Source: Candidatus Epulonipiscium viviparus
Lineage (GTDB): Bacteria > Bacillota > Clostridia > Lachnospirales > Cellulosilyticaceae
Direction: 5' to 3'
DNA: 64,000 bases
Assembly: GCF_030708075.1 (NCBI RefSeq)
Contig: NZ_CP117982.1
Location: 2,373,302-2,437,301, forward strand
Part shown: positions 20,291 through 28,146 of the stretch, one piece after another
How positions within the stretch are numbered: the first letter of the stretch is position 1
Layout: the number at the start of each line of letters is the position of its first letter
Made by a program: the position numbers and the translations under genes
The notes under the pieces: generated by a model
What the model was told of the DNA's origin: nothing
Databases searched by the model: none
The model's input: only the letters and a program-made list of their open reading frames with translations

Positions 20291-22981
20291 TTATTTAGAT
20301 TGAACTACGATGCTGATTGAATCGGTGGCAAAGCTGTTTTTATCTTCTACAACAACGCTAATGCGCCCAGGAGCATGTGCTGTTAGAATGCCGTTTTCGT
20401 CAACTGTGGCAATGGCCTTTTTAGAAGTTTTCCACTTGAGATTGGTAGCATTATCCAATTTGAGCTGATCCTTAAGGTTGAGTGTTGTTCCGGGAATCAT
20501 CGTTAGCTCCTTTGCAGTGAATCTCACAGAAGCAGGTGCGGCGCCGTCACCAACAACTACGTTTGTAGAGGTAACGACAAATAAATCGTTGGCATTCTTG
20601 GTAACTATCGTGGCATCTCCATCGCCGACTGCGGTAACAACTCCGTTTTCATCAACGGTTGCGACGTATAAGTTGGTGCTATAATAGCTTACGTCTTCGT
20701 TTAGATTTGCGGGAGTTGTGAGGGTTTCGATGGTTGCAGTTTCGCCAGCTGCCAACGCGATGCTAGATTGTGTGTTGTGAATATTGGTCATAGGAATATG
20801 GTTAAACATTGTTTCGTACATTGTGTCGTATATATATCGCGCCGCATCAACTAGCTCGGGATAAGGCTGGTCGGTTACATCTATAAATCCTGCATTGAAA
20901 TTTTCGCCATCCCAAGAACGGCCAAGAATCGGTTCGTCGTAGTATTGAAACCAGTGTGTACCAATAAATTTTCCGCTCTTGAGTGCAGACTCGACGTAAT
21001 TTATATATGCATCGCCCCTTGCTTGTTGCGAAGGTAATGATGTCCCGGTTGCGCTAAAGTGTCCTGCGTCGCTGGCGCCAAATCCAAATTCGCCGATGAT
21101 CATTGGCATATCATATTCTTCGAATTTAAAGTTTTCACGATGTACATCTACGTTGTAGTTATTGAAACTTAGAACATCGACATATTTAATTGCAGAGTGA
21201 ATTACTTCTATAGGAGTGCCCCACTCGGTATTTCTGGAGCCGAGGTACATTGTGCCTGGGAGCAGCTCCGCTATAACGCTATCAACAGTTTTGTAATACT
21301 GATCTGCTAATTGGCTAACCACCATAGATGCGTCTTCGGCTGCGATTTTTCCAGTATATGGTTTTCCAAGCTCTGCAAAAGATGAGAGGTTACTGCCCCA
21401 TGCCGAATTTAGTGCAGAGATAGAGCCGTATTTATCTTCGAGTACTGCAACAAAATGGCGCTTGGCATAGCTTTTTTCAGATGCAACATCGTCATCAAAA
21501 ATTGCTTTGACTAAAGCGTTGTTTGACATGTTGTTGCCCCAATTATATTCGTTGTCAACATAAACGCCAAAGCAGTATGGGTCCTCGTGTATGCCATAGC
21601 GAACAGCTTGATCCTTGATTGCGGCGATGGTGGATTTTTCGAATTCTGGGTCGAAGGCATCGGGAACCGAATCATATAGTCGAACATGCTTGCCGCTTGC
21701 AACAGTGGTCCAGGTAAATGCTGTATATGGAGTTTTATGTATGCTGCCCTTACCAAAAAATAAATCTGGTTCTGCCCAAGCGCCGAGGGAAGTGATACCC
21801 CAAGCTTCGAAGCGATCGGTGGCCATCTTGCCCCAGTCTTGAAGCCAGTCATCGCCATATTTTTTTTCAAGATTCATAGAGTAAAAGGAGAAGCTGGTGC
21901 CAGTTTTTTTGCCAAAAGGAGGTTGAAGTCCGCTGGCTTTGCCGTAGTGATCACCAAATTCGCCGTTCTTGGCTGGAAGTTCTTGAAACATATATTCGCG
22001 ACCATCTACCCAAGTGTCTTTGCCGTTTTTGCGAACGATGCCAAAGCCTGTGGAAAAAAATGGATATCCTTCTGGGTCTATTAGAGTCCAAATATCATTG
22101 ATTTTTGTAGTATAGAAATGGCCGGTGGCTTCTTGTCGCAAAGCTTCATTTTTGTAGCCGCCATAAATGGTGCGGTCTGTTCGCGCTTCCTGTTCGGCTT
22201 TCCAGATAGCAACTTGAGCTTCTTCGGCTGCCTGTGCTTCTTTTAATTGTTCATCGCTAAAAATTTTGTTAGGCCAAGTCTTGGGAGCGTATTGCCCGTA
22301 CTTATCGATGATTCCTGCGTATGCTGTTGAGACATCGAGGAGAGGGTTTTCTACTATTCTAAAGTTGTCGAATGTGTAGTATCCAACATCGCCACCAAGG
22401 CTCCAGGACAAATCGATCGCAGTAACGGTAGATTTATCAAAATTCATATTGCCCCAGCCGTTGCTAAGAACTATTCCATTTACACCGGCTACCGGACTTG
22501 GCAATACGTCGGCACCGAGTTGGATTTTATCTTGATCCAATATGCAATACATGGTGTTGGTGGTGTTTGCGGGTACTTCATTCATATATGCAGTAGTGCC
22601 GCCGGAATGTCTAAATATAGTGGTGATTCTTTGGGCATGATCATTGGTGTTGGTAAAATCGAATGCAAGAACCATTCGGCTGTCACTAAAATCCCAGGTG
22701 CCGCCATCTGCTGGTGCGATTCGAATTGTGGAGGAGTTGCCGGCTTCGTATCGAGTTTTAAGAGCATTTTTGCCATCGGTTGGCATAAACTCTTCTATAG
22801 AATATTCGCTAAATCCCCAAGGAGGAGAGCTGGTGGTAATTTTAAGAGTTTGCTTATCGTCATCTTCGAACGAAACTTTTCCGAATGAGTGGTTGTCAAT
22901 ATCACTTTGAGAAACAGCTAGAACGGGAACGGCAGTAAAAGCTGCGACTGCGAGAATAGCTAATTGCATTGCAAATTTCAT
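20291..22981 (-). CDS. Secreted GH50 beta-agarase with two Ig-like domains (copy 3, promoter-proximal)
   Basis: 896 residues from the ATG at 22981 (GAAGGGAGATGTTTT before it; the frame extends to 23029 without a better start). It has a signal peptide (MKFAMQLAILAVAAFTAVPVLA), a beta-sandwich domain, the GH50 barrel and two BIG2-like domains. The nucleophile loop reads GEFGFGASDAGHFSATG, closer to the canonical GH50 GEFHFGALD pattern than the GEFCFSATD of copies 1 and 2, and the following helix differs too (SLPSQQARGDAY). This is the stretch where the paralogues differ most near the active site, so they may differ in product length or in substrate (agarose versus methylated or sulfated porphyran-like chains). 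First gene of the operon, behind a clear promoter. Confidence 0.88.
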   Translation of the reverse strand: MKFAMQLAILAVAAFTAVPVLAVSQSDIDNHSFGKVSFEDDDKQTLKITTSSPPWGFSEYSIEEFMPTDGKNALKTRYEAGNSSTIRIAPADGGTWDFSDSRMVLAFDFTNTNDHAQRITTIFRHSGGTTAYMNEVPANTTNTMYCILDQDKIQLGADVLPSPVAGVNGIVLSNGWGNMNFDKSTVTAIDLSWSLGGDVGYYTFDNFRIVENPLLDVSTAYAGIIDKYGQYAPKTWPNKIFSDEQLKEAQAAEEAQVAIWKAEQEARTDRTIYGGYKNEALRQEATGHFYTTKINDIWTLIDPEGYPFFSTGFGIVRKNGKDTWVDGREYMFQELPAKNGEFGDHYGKASGLQPPFGKKTGTSFSFYSMNLEKKYGDDWLQDWGKMATDRFEAWGITSLGAWAEPDLFFGKGSIHKTPYTAFTWTTVASGKHVRLYDSVPDAFDPEFEKSTIAAIKDQAVRYGIHEDPYCFGVYVDNEYNWGNNMSNNALVKAIFDDDVASEKSYAKRHFVAVLEDKYGSISALNSAWGSNLSSFAELGKPYTGKIAAEDASMVVSQLADQYYKTVDSVIAELLPGTMYLGSRNTEWGTPIEVIHSAIKYVDVLSFNNYNVDVHRENFKFEEYDMPMIIGEFGFGASDAGHFSATGTSLPSQQARGDAYINYVESALKSGKFIGTHWFQYYDEPILGRSWDGENFNAGFIDVTDQPYPELVDAARYIYDTMYETMFNHIPMTNIHNTQSSIALAAGETATIETLTTPANLNEDVSYYSTNLYVATVDENGVVTAVGDGDATIVTKNANDLFVVTSTNVVVGDGAAPASVRFTAKELTMIPGTTLNLKDQLKLDNATNLKWKTSKKAIATVDENGILTAHAPGRISVVVEDKNSFATDSISIVVQSK

Positions 22982-23039
22982 AAAACATCTCCCTTCAACA
23001 ATATGAAATGTAAAAAAATGTATGCTCATTACTACGTTA

Positions 23040-23068
23040 ATAATATACTAATTGATAGATTTTGCCAA
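23040..23068 (-). promoter_or_regulatory. SigmaA-type promoter of the agarase operon
   Basis: On the minus strand TTGGCA (23063-23068) and TATTAT (23040-23045) are separated by exactly 17 bp. The predicted leader to the first agarase gene is about 50 nt. No obvious cre-like or other operator was identified. Confidence 0.65.
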
Positions 23069-23109
23069 CAAGAAAAGTAACCAAAATTATACAAATGCAT
23101 TAGTGACAT

Positions 23110-23322
23110 TTTACCATAAAAAAAATACTGCTCCAGCAAAAGCCAGTGCAGTAGAAAAATCGTGCTATTCGAAAAAATCTTTTAATGACGGGATAGCTTT
23201 TGTTGTCTTCGGTGATATATTTTTACCGTAAAAAAAATACTGCTCCAGCGAAAGCCAGTGCAGTAGAAAAATCGTGCTATTCAAAAAAATCTTTTAATGA
23301 TGGGATAGTTTTGTTGTTTTCA
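23110..23322. repeat. 112-bp tandem duplication of a gene 3' end plus terminator
   Basis: The segment from about 23221 to 23322 (terminator and last codons of the GNAT-like gene) recurs at about 23110 to 23210 with a period of 112 bp and about 90% identity. The lower copy has an extra base and lacks an open frame, so it looks like the remnant of a second gene copy. Confidence 0.85.
23229..23264 (-). terminator. Terminator of the GNAT-like gene (second copy at 23117-23152)
   Basis: On the minus strand ACTGCACTGGC, a short TTTC-type loop and GCTGGAGCAGT form an 11-bp stem with one mismatch, followed by ATTTTTTTT. An almost identical hairpin lies 112 bp further downstream. Confidence 0.8.
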
Positions 23323-24068
23323 GAACACTCAACTTTGAGATTTTCATAAAAGGTATTCACAGATTCTGGGTCGTTGGTGTATATAAATCCATCTTTACTT
23401 GGAATCGCTCTGTTGCGTAAATAGCTATCTAAAAGCCGAGGCATATCGCAATGATATTGTGAAATCTTGGTAGAAGTGAGAAAACTATCGAGGACGTATC
23501 TGCCAAAGCCGTAGCCTCTGTTATCTTCGGTGATGTATAGTGCCTTAATTTTGTGAATTTCTGATTTTGGATTAGAAGCAAGCAAAACGCCAACCGTTTC
23601 TTGGATTTCATCTAGATATGCAACAATAATTAAATCGCTGGAATCAACTTGAGGACTGTCTATGTCGAAAATTTTGTTATTGCGGTTGACAAATTTGAGA
23701 AGTCTACATATCAATGCATTATCCATATTATTGAGTGTTGTTTCCGCATCTTTATAATCGGTAACAGTAATGCTTTCAAATAGAAGTTTATTTTTACTTC
23801 TATAGTCTTTGAGTTTTTCTTTATCTTCCTTATAAAGAGATTGATACTTGTCGATTTTATATTTCGCAATAAGATCATTTAATTGTGTTGGTGTAAATGT
23901 CTTTGGTGCATGTTTTAATATAAAGTCTATTTCATCAAAGGCATCAGTGGCATAAGAAATATCAGCATACTCGGATTCTGCCCATGTTTTATTTTGAACA
24001 GCTGAATACGAGTTTATTTTTGATAAAAATTTATTTTCATTAAACTTTAAAAAGTCAAAAAATCCCAT
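23277..24068 (-). CDS. GNAT-like acetyltransferase-fold protein
   Basis: 263 residues starting MGFFDFLKFNENK after AAAAGGAGCG. The N-terminal half is polar and helical with no recognised domain. The C-terminal half (about 145-240) resembles a GNAT N-acetyltransferase: a beta strand SSDLIIVAYLDE, then KIKALYITEDNRGYGFGRYV, in which RGYGFG corresponds to the acetyl-CoA-binding R/QxxGxG/A loop. The substrate is unknown. The gene stands alone with its own terminator, and its 3' end is duplicated downstream, suggesting that a tandem copy once existed. The fold assignment is moderately secure and the function is not. Confidence 0.55.
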   Translation of the reverse strand: MGFFDFLKFNENKFLSKINSYSAVQNKTWAESEYADISYATDAFDEIDFILKHAPKTFTPTQLNDLIAKYKIDKYQSLYKEDKEKLKDYRSKNKLLFESITVTDYKDAETTLNNMDNALICRLLKFVNRNNKIFDIDSPQVDSSDLIIVAYLDEIQETVGVLLASNPKSEIHKIKALYITEDNRGYGFGRYVLDSFLTSTKISQYHCDMPRLLDSYLRNRAIPSKDGFIYTNDPESVNTFYENLKVECSENNKTIPSLKDFFE

Positions 24069-24258
24069 AAATTATCGCTCCTTTTAAGATGTTTATTTAG
24101 AAAATATGGCATACGATTTAAAAATACAAGTTACAAATATGTGATCATTATATAATAATTTGAAAAATTAGTCAATGGAAAAATAATATAATTGCTATAT
24201 ATTGTGCTAAAATAATAAAAAGTTAACAATTAATATTTTGTTTTGGGAGGACATAAAT

Positions 24259-25275
24259 ATGAAAATTTTAGTAACAGGTGGAACGGGATATGTAGGGAGT
24301 CATACAACTGTGTTGCTTATCCAAGAAGGATACGAAGTTGTAATTTTAGATAACCTATGCAATTCTAAAGTGGAGGTGTTAGATGGCATAGAGAAGATTA
24401 CGGGGGTTAGACCAGAGTTTTATAATTTAGATTTACTAAATTATGAAGATGTAAACAAAATATTTGATAAACATGTAATAGAGGGCGTCGTTCATTTTGC
24501 AAATTTAAAAGCAGTAGGAGAATCTGTTAGAATGCCGCTATTATATTATAACAACAATATTACAGGGACGATAAATTTGTTGCAAATCATGAAAAAAAAT
24601 AATGTAAAGAATATAATTTTTTCTTCTTCTGCAACAGTCTATGGAATCAATAACACTTCGCCGTTGGTTGAGGCAATGCCGTTATGTGCGACAAATCCAT
24701 ATGGAACAACAAAAATAATAATCGAAAACATACTACAAGATTTATATGCTTCAGACGATGCGTGGAGTGTAGTATCGCTGAGATATTTTAATCCGATAGG
24801 TGCGCACGAGTCTGCAATCTTGGGCGAAAATCCAAATGGTGCTCCTAGTAATTTATTGCCGTATATAGCGTTAGTGGCGACAGAGAAGTTGGACCACCTG
24901 AGTGTGTTTGGCGGAGATTATGATACTGCAGATGGAACGGGAGTAAGAGACTATGTGCATATTATGGATTTGGCAAGAGGGCATATCAAGGCGCTAGAGT
25001 ATGTACTTGCTAACAGAGGCGTAGAAGCAATAAACTTGGGTACTGGAAATGGTACGAGCGTATTAGAGGTGATTGCCGCATTCGAAAAGGCATCTGGTAA
25101 AAAGGTTGAATATAAAATCTGTCCGCGACGAGAAGGAGATGTAGCGACGTCGTTCGCTGATGTTGCAAAAGCAAAAAAAATATTGGGATGGGAAGCAACA
25201 AAAGATATAAATGATATGTGTATGGATTTGTGGAAGTTTGTAACAAAAGCTGACACCGCGGAAAATTATTATTGA
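24259..25275 (+). CDS. galE: UDP-glucose 4-epimerase
   Basis: 338 residues from the ATG at 24259 (GGGAGGACATAAAT before it; the ORF opens upstream at 24238). The N-terminal Rossmann motif VTGGTGYVGSHT binds NAD; the short-chain dehydrogenase catalytic residues appear as SSSATVYG and YGTTK (Tyr and Lys of YxxxK). Then come RYFNPIGAHESAILGENP and DYVHIMDLARGH, all classic for GalE. The enzyme interconverts UDP-glucose and UDP-galactose. Near the agarase operon it could serve galactose released from agar as well as envelope polysaccharide synthesis; that link is inference from position. Confidence 0.96.
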   Translation: MKILVTGGTGYVGSHTTVLLIQEGYEVVILDNLCNSKVEVLDGIEKITGVRPEFYNLDLLNYEDVNKIFDKHVIEGVVHFANLKAVGESVRMPLLYYNNNITGTINLLQIMKKNNVKNIIFSSSATVYGINNTSPLVEAMPLCATNPYGTTKIIIENILQDLYASDDAWSVVSLRYFNPIGAHESAILGENPNGAPSNLLPYIALVATEKLDHLSVFGGDYDTADGTGVRDYVHIMDLARGHIKALEYVLANRGVEAINLGTGNGTSVLEVIAAFEKASGKKVEYKICPRREGDVATSFADVAKAKKILGWEATKDINDMCMDLWKFVTKADTAENYY

Positions 25276-25426
25276 AAATACAAAAATTGTAGAATTTAAG
25301 GTGTAACAATTTGCGCAGCCCAGAATATTATAATAACAAATATCTTAAAAAATATTTTAAAAATGTTTCGATATAGATATATAAGGCAATAATAAAAGAT
25401 ATACAAATGTGTGAAGGAGGCAAAGA

Positions 25427-25939
25427 ATGAAAAAAATTATTGCAGCAATGGCAATGGTAATGATTGCATTAACGGGATGTGCGCAAAGCTCTGTTATAGA
25501 AAAACAAATAGACATGATAAATCCAATTGTAAACGTAGAAAGTGCAAACGAATTTGAAATGCTAGGAATAGCAATAAAAGCGCCGGAAGATGCAACGAAT
25601 GTTAAATATTCGATTATAGCACAAGTCACAGCTCAAATTAACTTTGACTTGGACAATAAGGAATATACACTGCGAGCATCTAAACAGTTTGGAGGAGCTG
25701 GCTTACACGGAATATACGAGGAATTTGAAGAAGAAGTGTCGACAATAGAAACAAACGGAAAAGGTTTTTCGTGCTATACAGAAATAATGAAAACAAAGAA
25801 CTCTGGATATGTTGTGGCGATGAGTACTATTAACATAGGGGAGGAGAAACCTATTTATATAGCTTTAATAGCAGAGTTTGATGCATTGGAAGAAGAAGTT
25901 GTGCCAATAATAGAAGAGATAAACAAGCAATTTATATAG
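25427..25939 (+). CDS. Putative lipoprotein of unknown function
   Basis: 170 residues with a lipoprotein signal sequence MKKIIAAMAMVMIALTGCAQ; the lipobox LTGC places the lipidated cysteine at about residue 18. The mature part is acidic and predicted to be a mixed alpha/beta domain (segments VKYSIIAQVTAQINF, KGFSCYTEIMKTKNSGYVVA, IYIALIAEFDALEEEV), with the look of a small DUF4367-like or outer-face sensor domain, but I do not recognise a family. GAAGGAGGCAAAGA precedes the start. It is followed 18 bp later by a small gene on the same strand, possibly co-transcribed. Confidence 0.75.
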   Translation: MKKIIAAMAMVMIALTGCAQSSVIEKQIDMINPIVNVESANEFEMLGIAIKAPEDATNVKYSIIAQVTAQINFDLDNKEYTLRASKQFGGAGLHGIYEEFEEEVSTIETNGKGFSCYTEIMKTKNSGYVVAMSTINIGEEKPIYIALIAEFDALEEEVVPIIEEINKQFI

Positions 25940-25957
25940 ATATAGGAATTTAAAAAT

Positions 25958-26332
25958 ATGAATGTTAAAACATATAAAGAAGTAACAAACGGAGGTAAGA
26001 TTGCATGTAAGTGGAAAGAGATAAAAGCTATAATACGGCAGATCTTTTCAAAAAAAATAGAATATACAGAAACTGACTGTGACGAAAAAGTATGGAGGGA
26101 TAATACAAAAGACGCAGATATATTAGAAGTAAGTAAATTAAAAGAAATTGAAGAATATACAGAATTAATGAAAGCGAGACTAATATCCGAAATGGCAAGG
26201 CGTGACGCAGAAAATATTGATTACACTGATATATCAAAAAAGACAAACCATATAATAGAAGAAGATATATTAGAAGCTAAAGTTATATCAGAATCAATTG
26301 AGTATATAGATGAACAGTATGGTACACTCTAA
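25958..26332 (+). CDS. Hypothetical charged protein
   Basis: 124 residues, rich in Lys, Glu and Ile, with no signal peptide and no membrane segment. A predicted long helix runs through the middle (KLKEIEEYTELMKARLISEMARR). The ribosome-binding site is weak (AGGA ten bases before ATG). I recognise no family. It follows the lipoprotein gene closely and ends before an inverted repeat (tgctgcagc and gctgcagca, 26344-26381) that may be a terminator. Confidence 0.5.
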   Translation: MNVKTYKEVTNGGKIACKWKEIKAIIRQIFSKKIEYTETDCDEKVWRDNTKDADILEVSKLKEIEEYTELMKARLISEMARRDAENIDYTDISKKTNHIIEEDILEAKVISESIEYIDEQYGTL

Positions 26333-26391
26333 AAAATGCTATTTGCTGCAGCAGAAGCAATTATCGTAAAAGCTGCAGCAGAAACTATTGC

Positions 26392-27081
26392 CTATTTGGT
26401 TTTAAGCTTTCGCGCTATATATATAGCAGGAGTATCTAACAAGCTGGTTGCTATAAATATTACATATGATGAAACAAGAATGTTAAGCAAAGTAGAAAAA
26501 TCGTATACACCAGCAAATGCGCCGAATGTAAATAAAGCGGTGTTTAAAAGCTGAGAAAGTAATGTGGAGCAATTGTTACGAATCCAAAGCCCCTTTTTGG
26601 AGTTGCCAAAGATTTTGCTTGTTTTGTTCCAAATAAGATGGTATAGCCACACATCGAAAAGTTGAGCAATCGCGTAGACTGCAATTCCAACAAGCATGAG
26701 TCGTGGAGTATTAGAAAATATCGCATGTAGATATGGCATTGCCCAGTCGCTAGAATTTGGTATGTACAAAAACCAAGATTGAGAGATCAATATAAAAGAT
26801 ATGCTTGCAATGATTCCGAAATGCACCGCTCTATTCGCACTTTGTCTATCTTCAAGCTCGGAAAGAATATCGGTTACCAAAAATGTAGATGCAAAAAGTA
26901 CGTTGCCTAAAGTTTGCTCCATTCCAAAGGCATTGACCAAGATTAGAACCTCAATATTGGCGGCAATTGTAGCGATAACGGTCCACATATATAATCCCGT
27001 TTTGCCTAAAAACCTATAAAATACAACGATTCCAGAATAAATTAATATAAGTGTTATAACTAAAACAATTTCGTTTTGCAT
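26392..27081 (-). CDS. yhhQ: YhhQ-type queuosine-precursor transporter (VUT family)
   Basis: 229 residues with six hydrophobic segments, starting NEIVLVITLILIYSGIVVFYRFLG. The segments MWTVIATIAANIEVLILVNAFGMEQTLGN-type, FASTFLVTDILSE and NTALFTFGAFAG follow the VUT (COG1738) pattern, in which the acidic TDILSE motif is typical. YhhQ proteins import queuine, preQ0 or preQ1, the precursors of the tRNA base queuosine. It is the second gene behind a preQ1 riboswitch, 39 bp after a radical SAM gene, which strongly supports the substrate class. AAAGGAGTTGC precedes the start. Confidence 0.88.
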   Translation of the reverse strand: MQNEIVLVITLILIYSGIVVFYRFLGKTGLYMWTVIATIAANIEVLILVNAFGMEQTLGNVLFASTFLVTDILSELEDRQSANRAVHFGIIASISFILISQSWFLYIPNSSDWAMPYLHAIFSNTPRLMLVGIAVYAIAQLFDVWLYHLIWNKTSKIFGNSKKGLWIRNNCSTLLSQLLNTALFTFGAFAGVYDFSTLLNILVSSYVIFIATSLLDTPAIYIARKLKTK

Positions 27082-27120
27082 TATTGCAACTCCTTTCGTA
27101 TTAAAAATAATGGCAAGAGA

Positions 27121-27864
27121 TTAGGATACGGGATTGGTGGTAACTCCGCCTACACCAAATGCGGTGTTCTCCATTAAAATATCAACGCGATCGTTATCGA
27201 TATATAGTGGCAGAACTTCGTTTTGGAATATTTTAACAACTCGAGGGTCGGGCTTAATGGGTGTAGCGTTGGCTTGCATAATGTTGATGCATACTCTTTC
27301 AAAATATTTAAGACCAGTTTCTATATCTGCGATCATAGATTGTGCGGTTTGAGCAGGGATGCCTTGAAGTAGACAACATTCGTCGAAGTATTGCGCAATT
27401 GCTTTGGGGTCGGCTTCGTCTATGCCTTTGGCTAAATAGCTCTCGCGAAAAAGCAGATCGAATGTTTCGATGCCAATCTTAACCTTGACATTGATGCCGA
27501 GATTGCGGAAACGTTCTTTGAGAGCTTGGACGCTGCTGCGATGATTCCAGTGGCATTCAAAATGGATTTCTTTTATATTTCGGTCGACGCAAATTTTTTG
27601 TATGAGACCGAGAGTGTTATCGGATAAATCTACAAAGCTGCCAGAGTTGATGACCTCTAATTTTGAGTAGATGCCAGTAACTTTGCTGAGCTGAGCTTTG
27701 TTGCAGTAGTCGTTATCTTCTTGGTTAGGGGAGCTGTCGAGATGATAGTCGCAGAATCGGCATTTCCTCCAGCTGCATCCGCGGCCGCGAAGGAGTACAA
27801 TTTCGCGTTTGTTTTTACTTTCTATAACAGAGTAGCGCTCCATAATTTCGTTTTCTAGTTTCAT
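27121..27864 (-). CDS. Radical SAM protein under preQ1 riboswitch (candidate queuosine-salvage enzyme)
   Basis: 247 residues. The cluster motif near residue 30 reads RGCSWRKCRFCDYH, three cysteines spaced CX4CX2C instead of the usual CX3CX2C. Then follow a Ser-rich strand (LEVINSGSFVDLS), GIETFDLLFRESYLAKGID and C-terminal ANATPIKPDPRVVKIF. Clostridia that salvage queuosine are known to carry a radical SAM queuosine lyase (QueL) beside a YhhQ transporter, and the preQ1 riboswitch plus the transporter fit that, but I cannot confirm QueL by sequence. It is not QueE, which has a different, longer Cys spacing. The start has TTTGGAGGTAATAC. If it is a lyase, it would release queuine from imported or recycled queuosine. 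Confidence 0.75.
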   Translation of the reverse strand: MKLENEIMERYSVIESKNKREIVLLRGRGCSWRKCRFCDYHLDSSPNQEDNDYCNKAQLSKVTGIYSKLEVINSGSFVDLSDNTLGLIQKICVDRNIKEIHFECHWNHRSSVQALKERFRNLGINVKVKIGIETFDLLFRESYLAKGIDEADPKAIAQYFDECCLLQGIPAQTAQSMIADIETGLKYFERVCINIMQANATPIKPDPRVVKIFQNEVLPLYIDNDRVDILMENTAFGVGGVTTNPVS

Positions 27865-27880
27865 GTATTACCTCCAAATA

Positions 27881-27933
27881 ATAAAAAAAGCGCACCTAAT
27901 TGTACGCATCAAAATAAAGCACGCTTGGTGCTT
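27881..27933 (-). terminator. Intrinsic terminator of the riboswitch expression platform
   Basis: In the leader of the radical SAM gene the minus strand has AAGCACC pairing with GGTGCGCTT, followed by seven T. It sits directly after the preQ1 aptamer and 20 bp before the gene, suggesting transcriptional control by ligand. Confidence 0.65.
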
Positions 27934-27935
27934 CG

Positions 27936-27976
27936 TCCTAGTTTTGTTTAGAGACAGGATGGTCACGAACTGTCCT
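27936..27976 (-). promoter_or_regulatory. preQ1-I riboswitch aptamer
   Basis: Minus-strand sequence AGGACAGTTCGTGACCATC then CTGTC, an A-rich tail (CTAAACAAAACTAGGA). GACAG/CTGTC makes the P1 stem around a 12-nt loop, the tail ends in AGGA that can pair with TCCT at the loop end as in the H-type pseudoknot, and the TTCGTGACCATC loop with AACAAAACTAGG tail resembles the preQ1-I class. It controls the radical SAM and YhhQ genes. Confidence 0.82.
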
Positions 27977-28078
27977 ATTTGGTTGTAGAGTTATATTATT
28001 ATATGCGGAACGGCAAATCGATATGCAAAGGAGAATTGCAAGTTTGTTTGATATTTTTAAATAAATTTGGAAAACTGC

Positions 28079-28107
28079 TTGAAGAACGTAAAGCAATTTG
28101 ATAAAAT
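28079..28107 (+). promoter_or_regulatory. SigmaA-type promoter of the UroD-like gene
   Basis: TTGAAG (28079-28084) and TAAAAT (28102-28107) with exactly 17 bp between them, about 40 bp before the start codon. Confidence 0.55.
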
Positions 28108-28146
28108 ATGGATGTAATTATCATATGTGCAGGAAGGATATCTACT

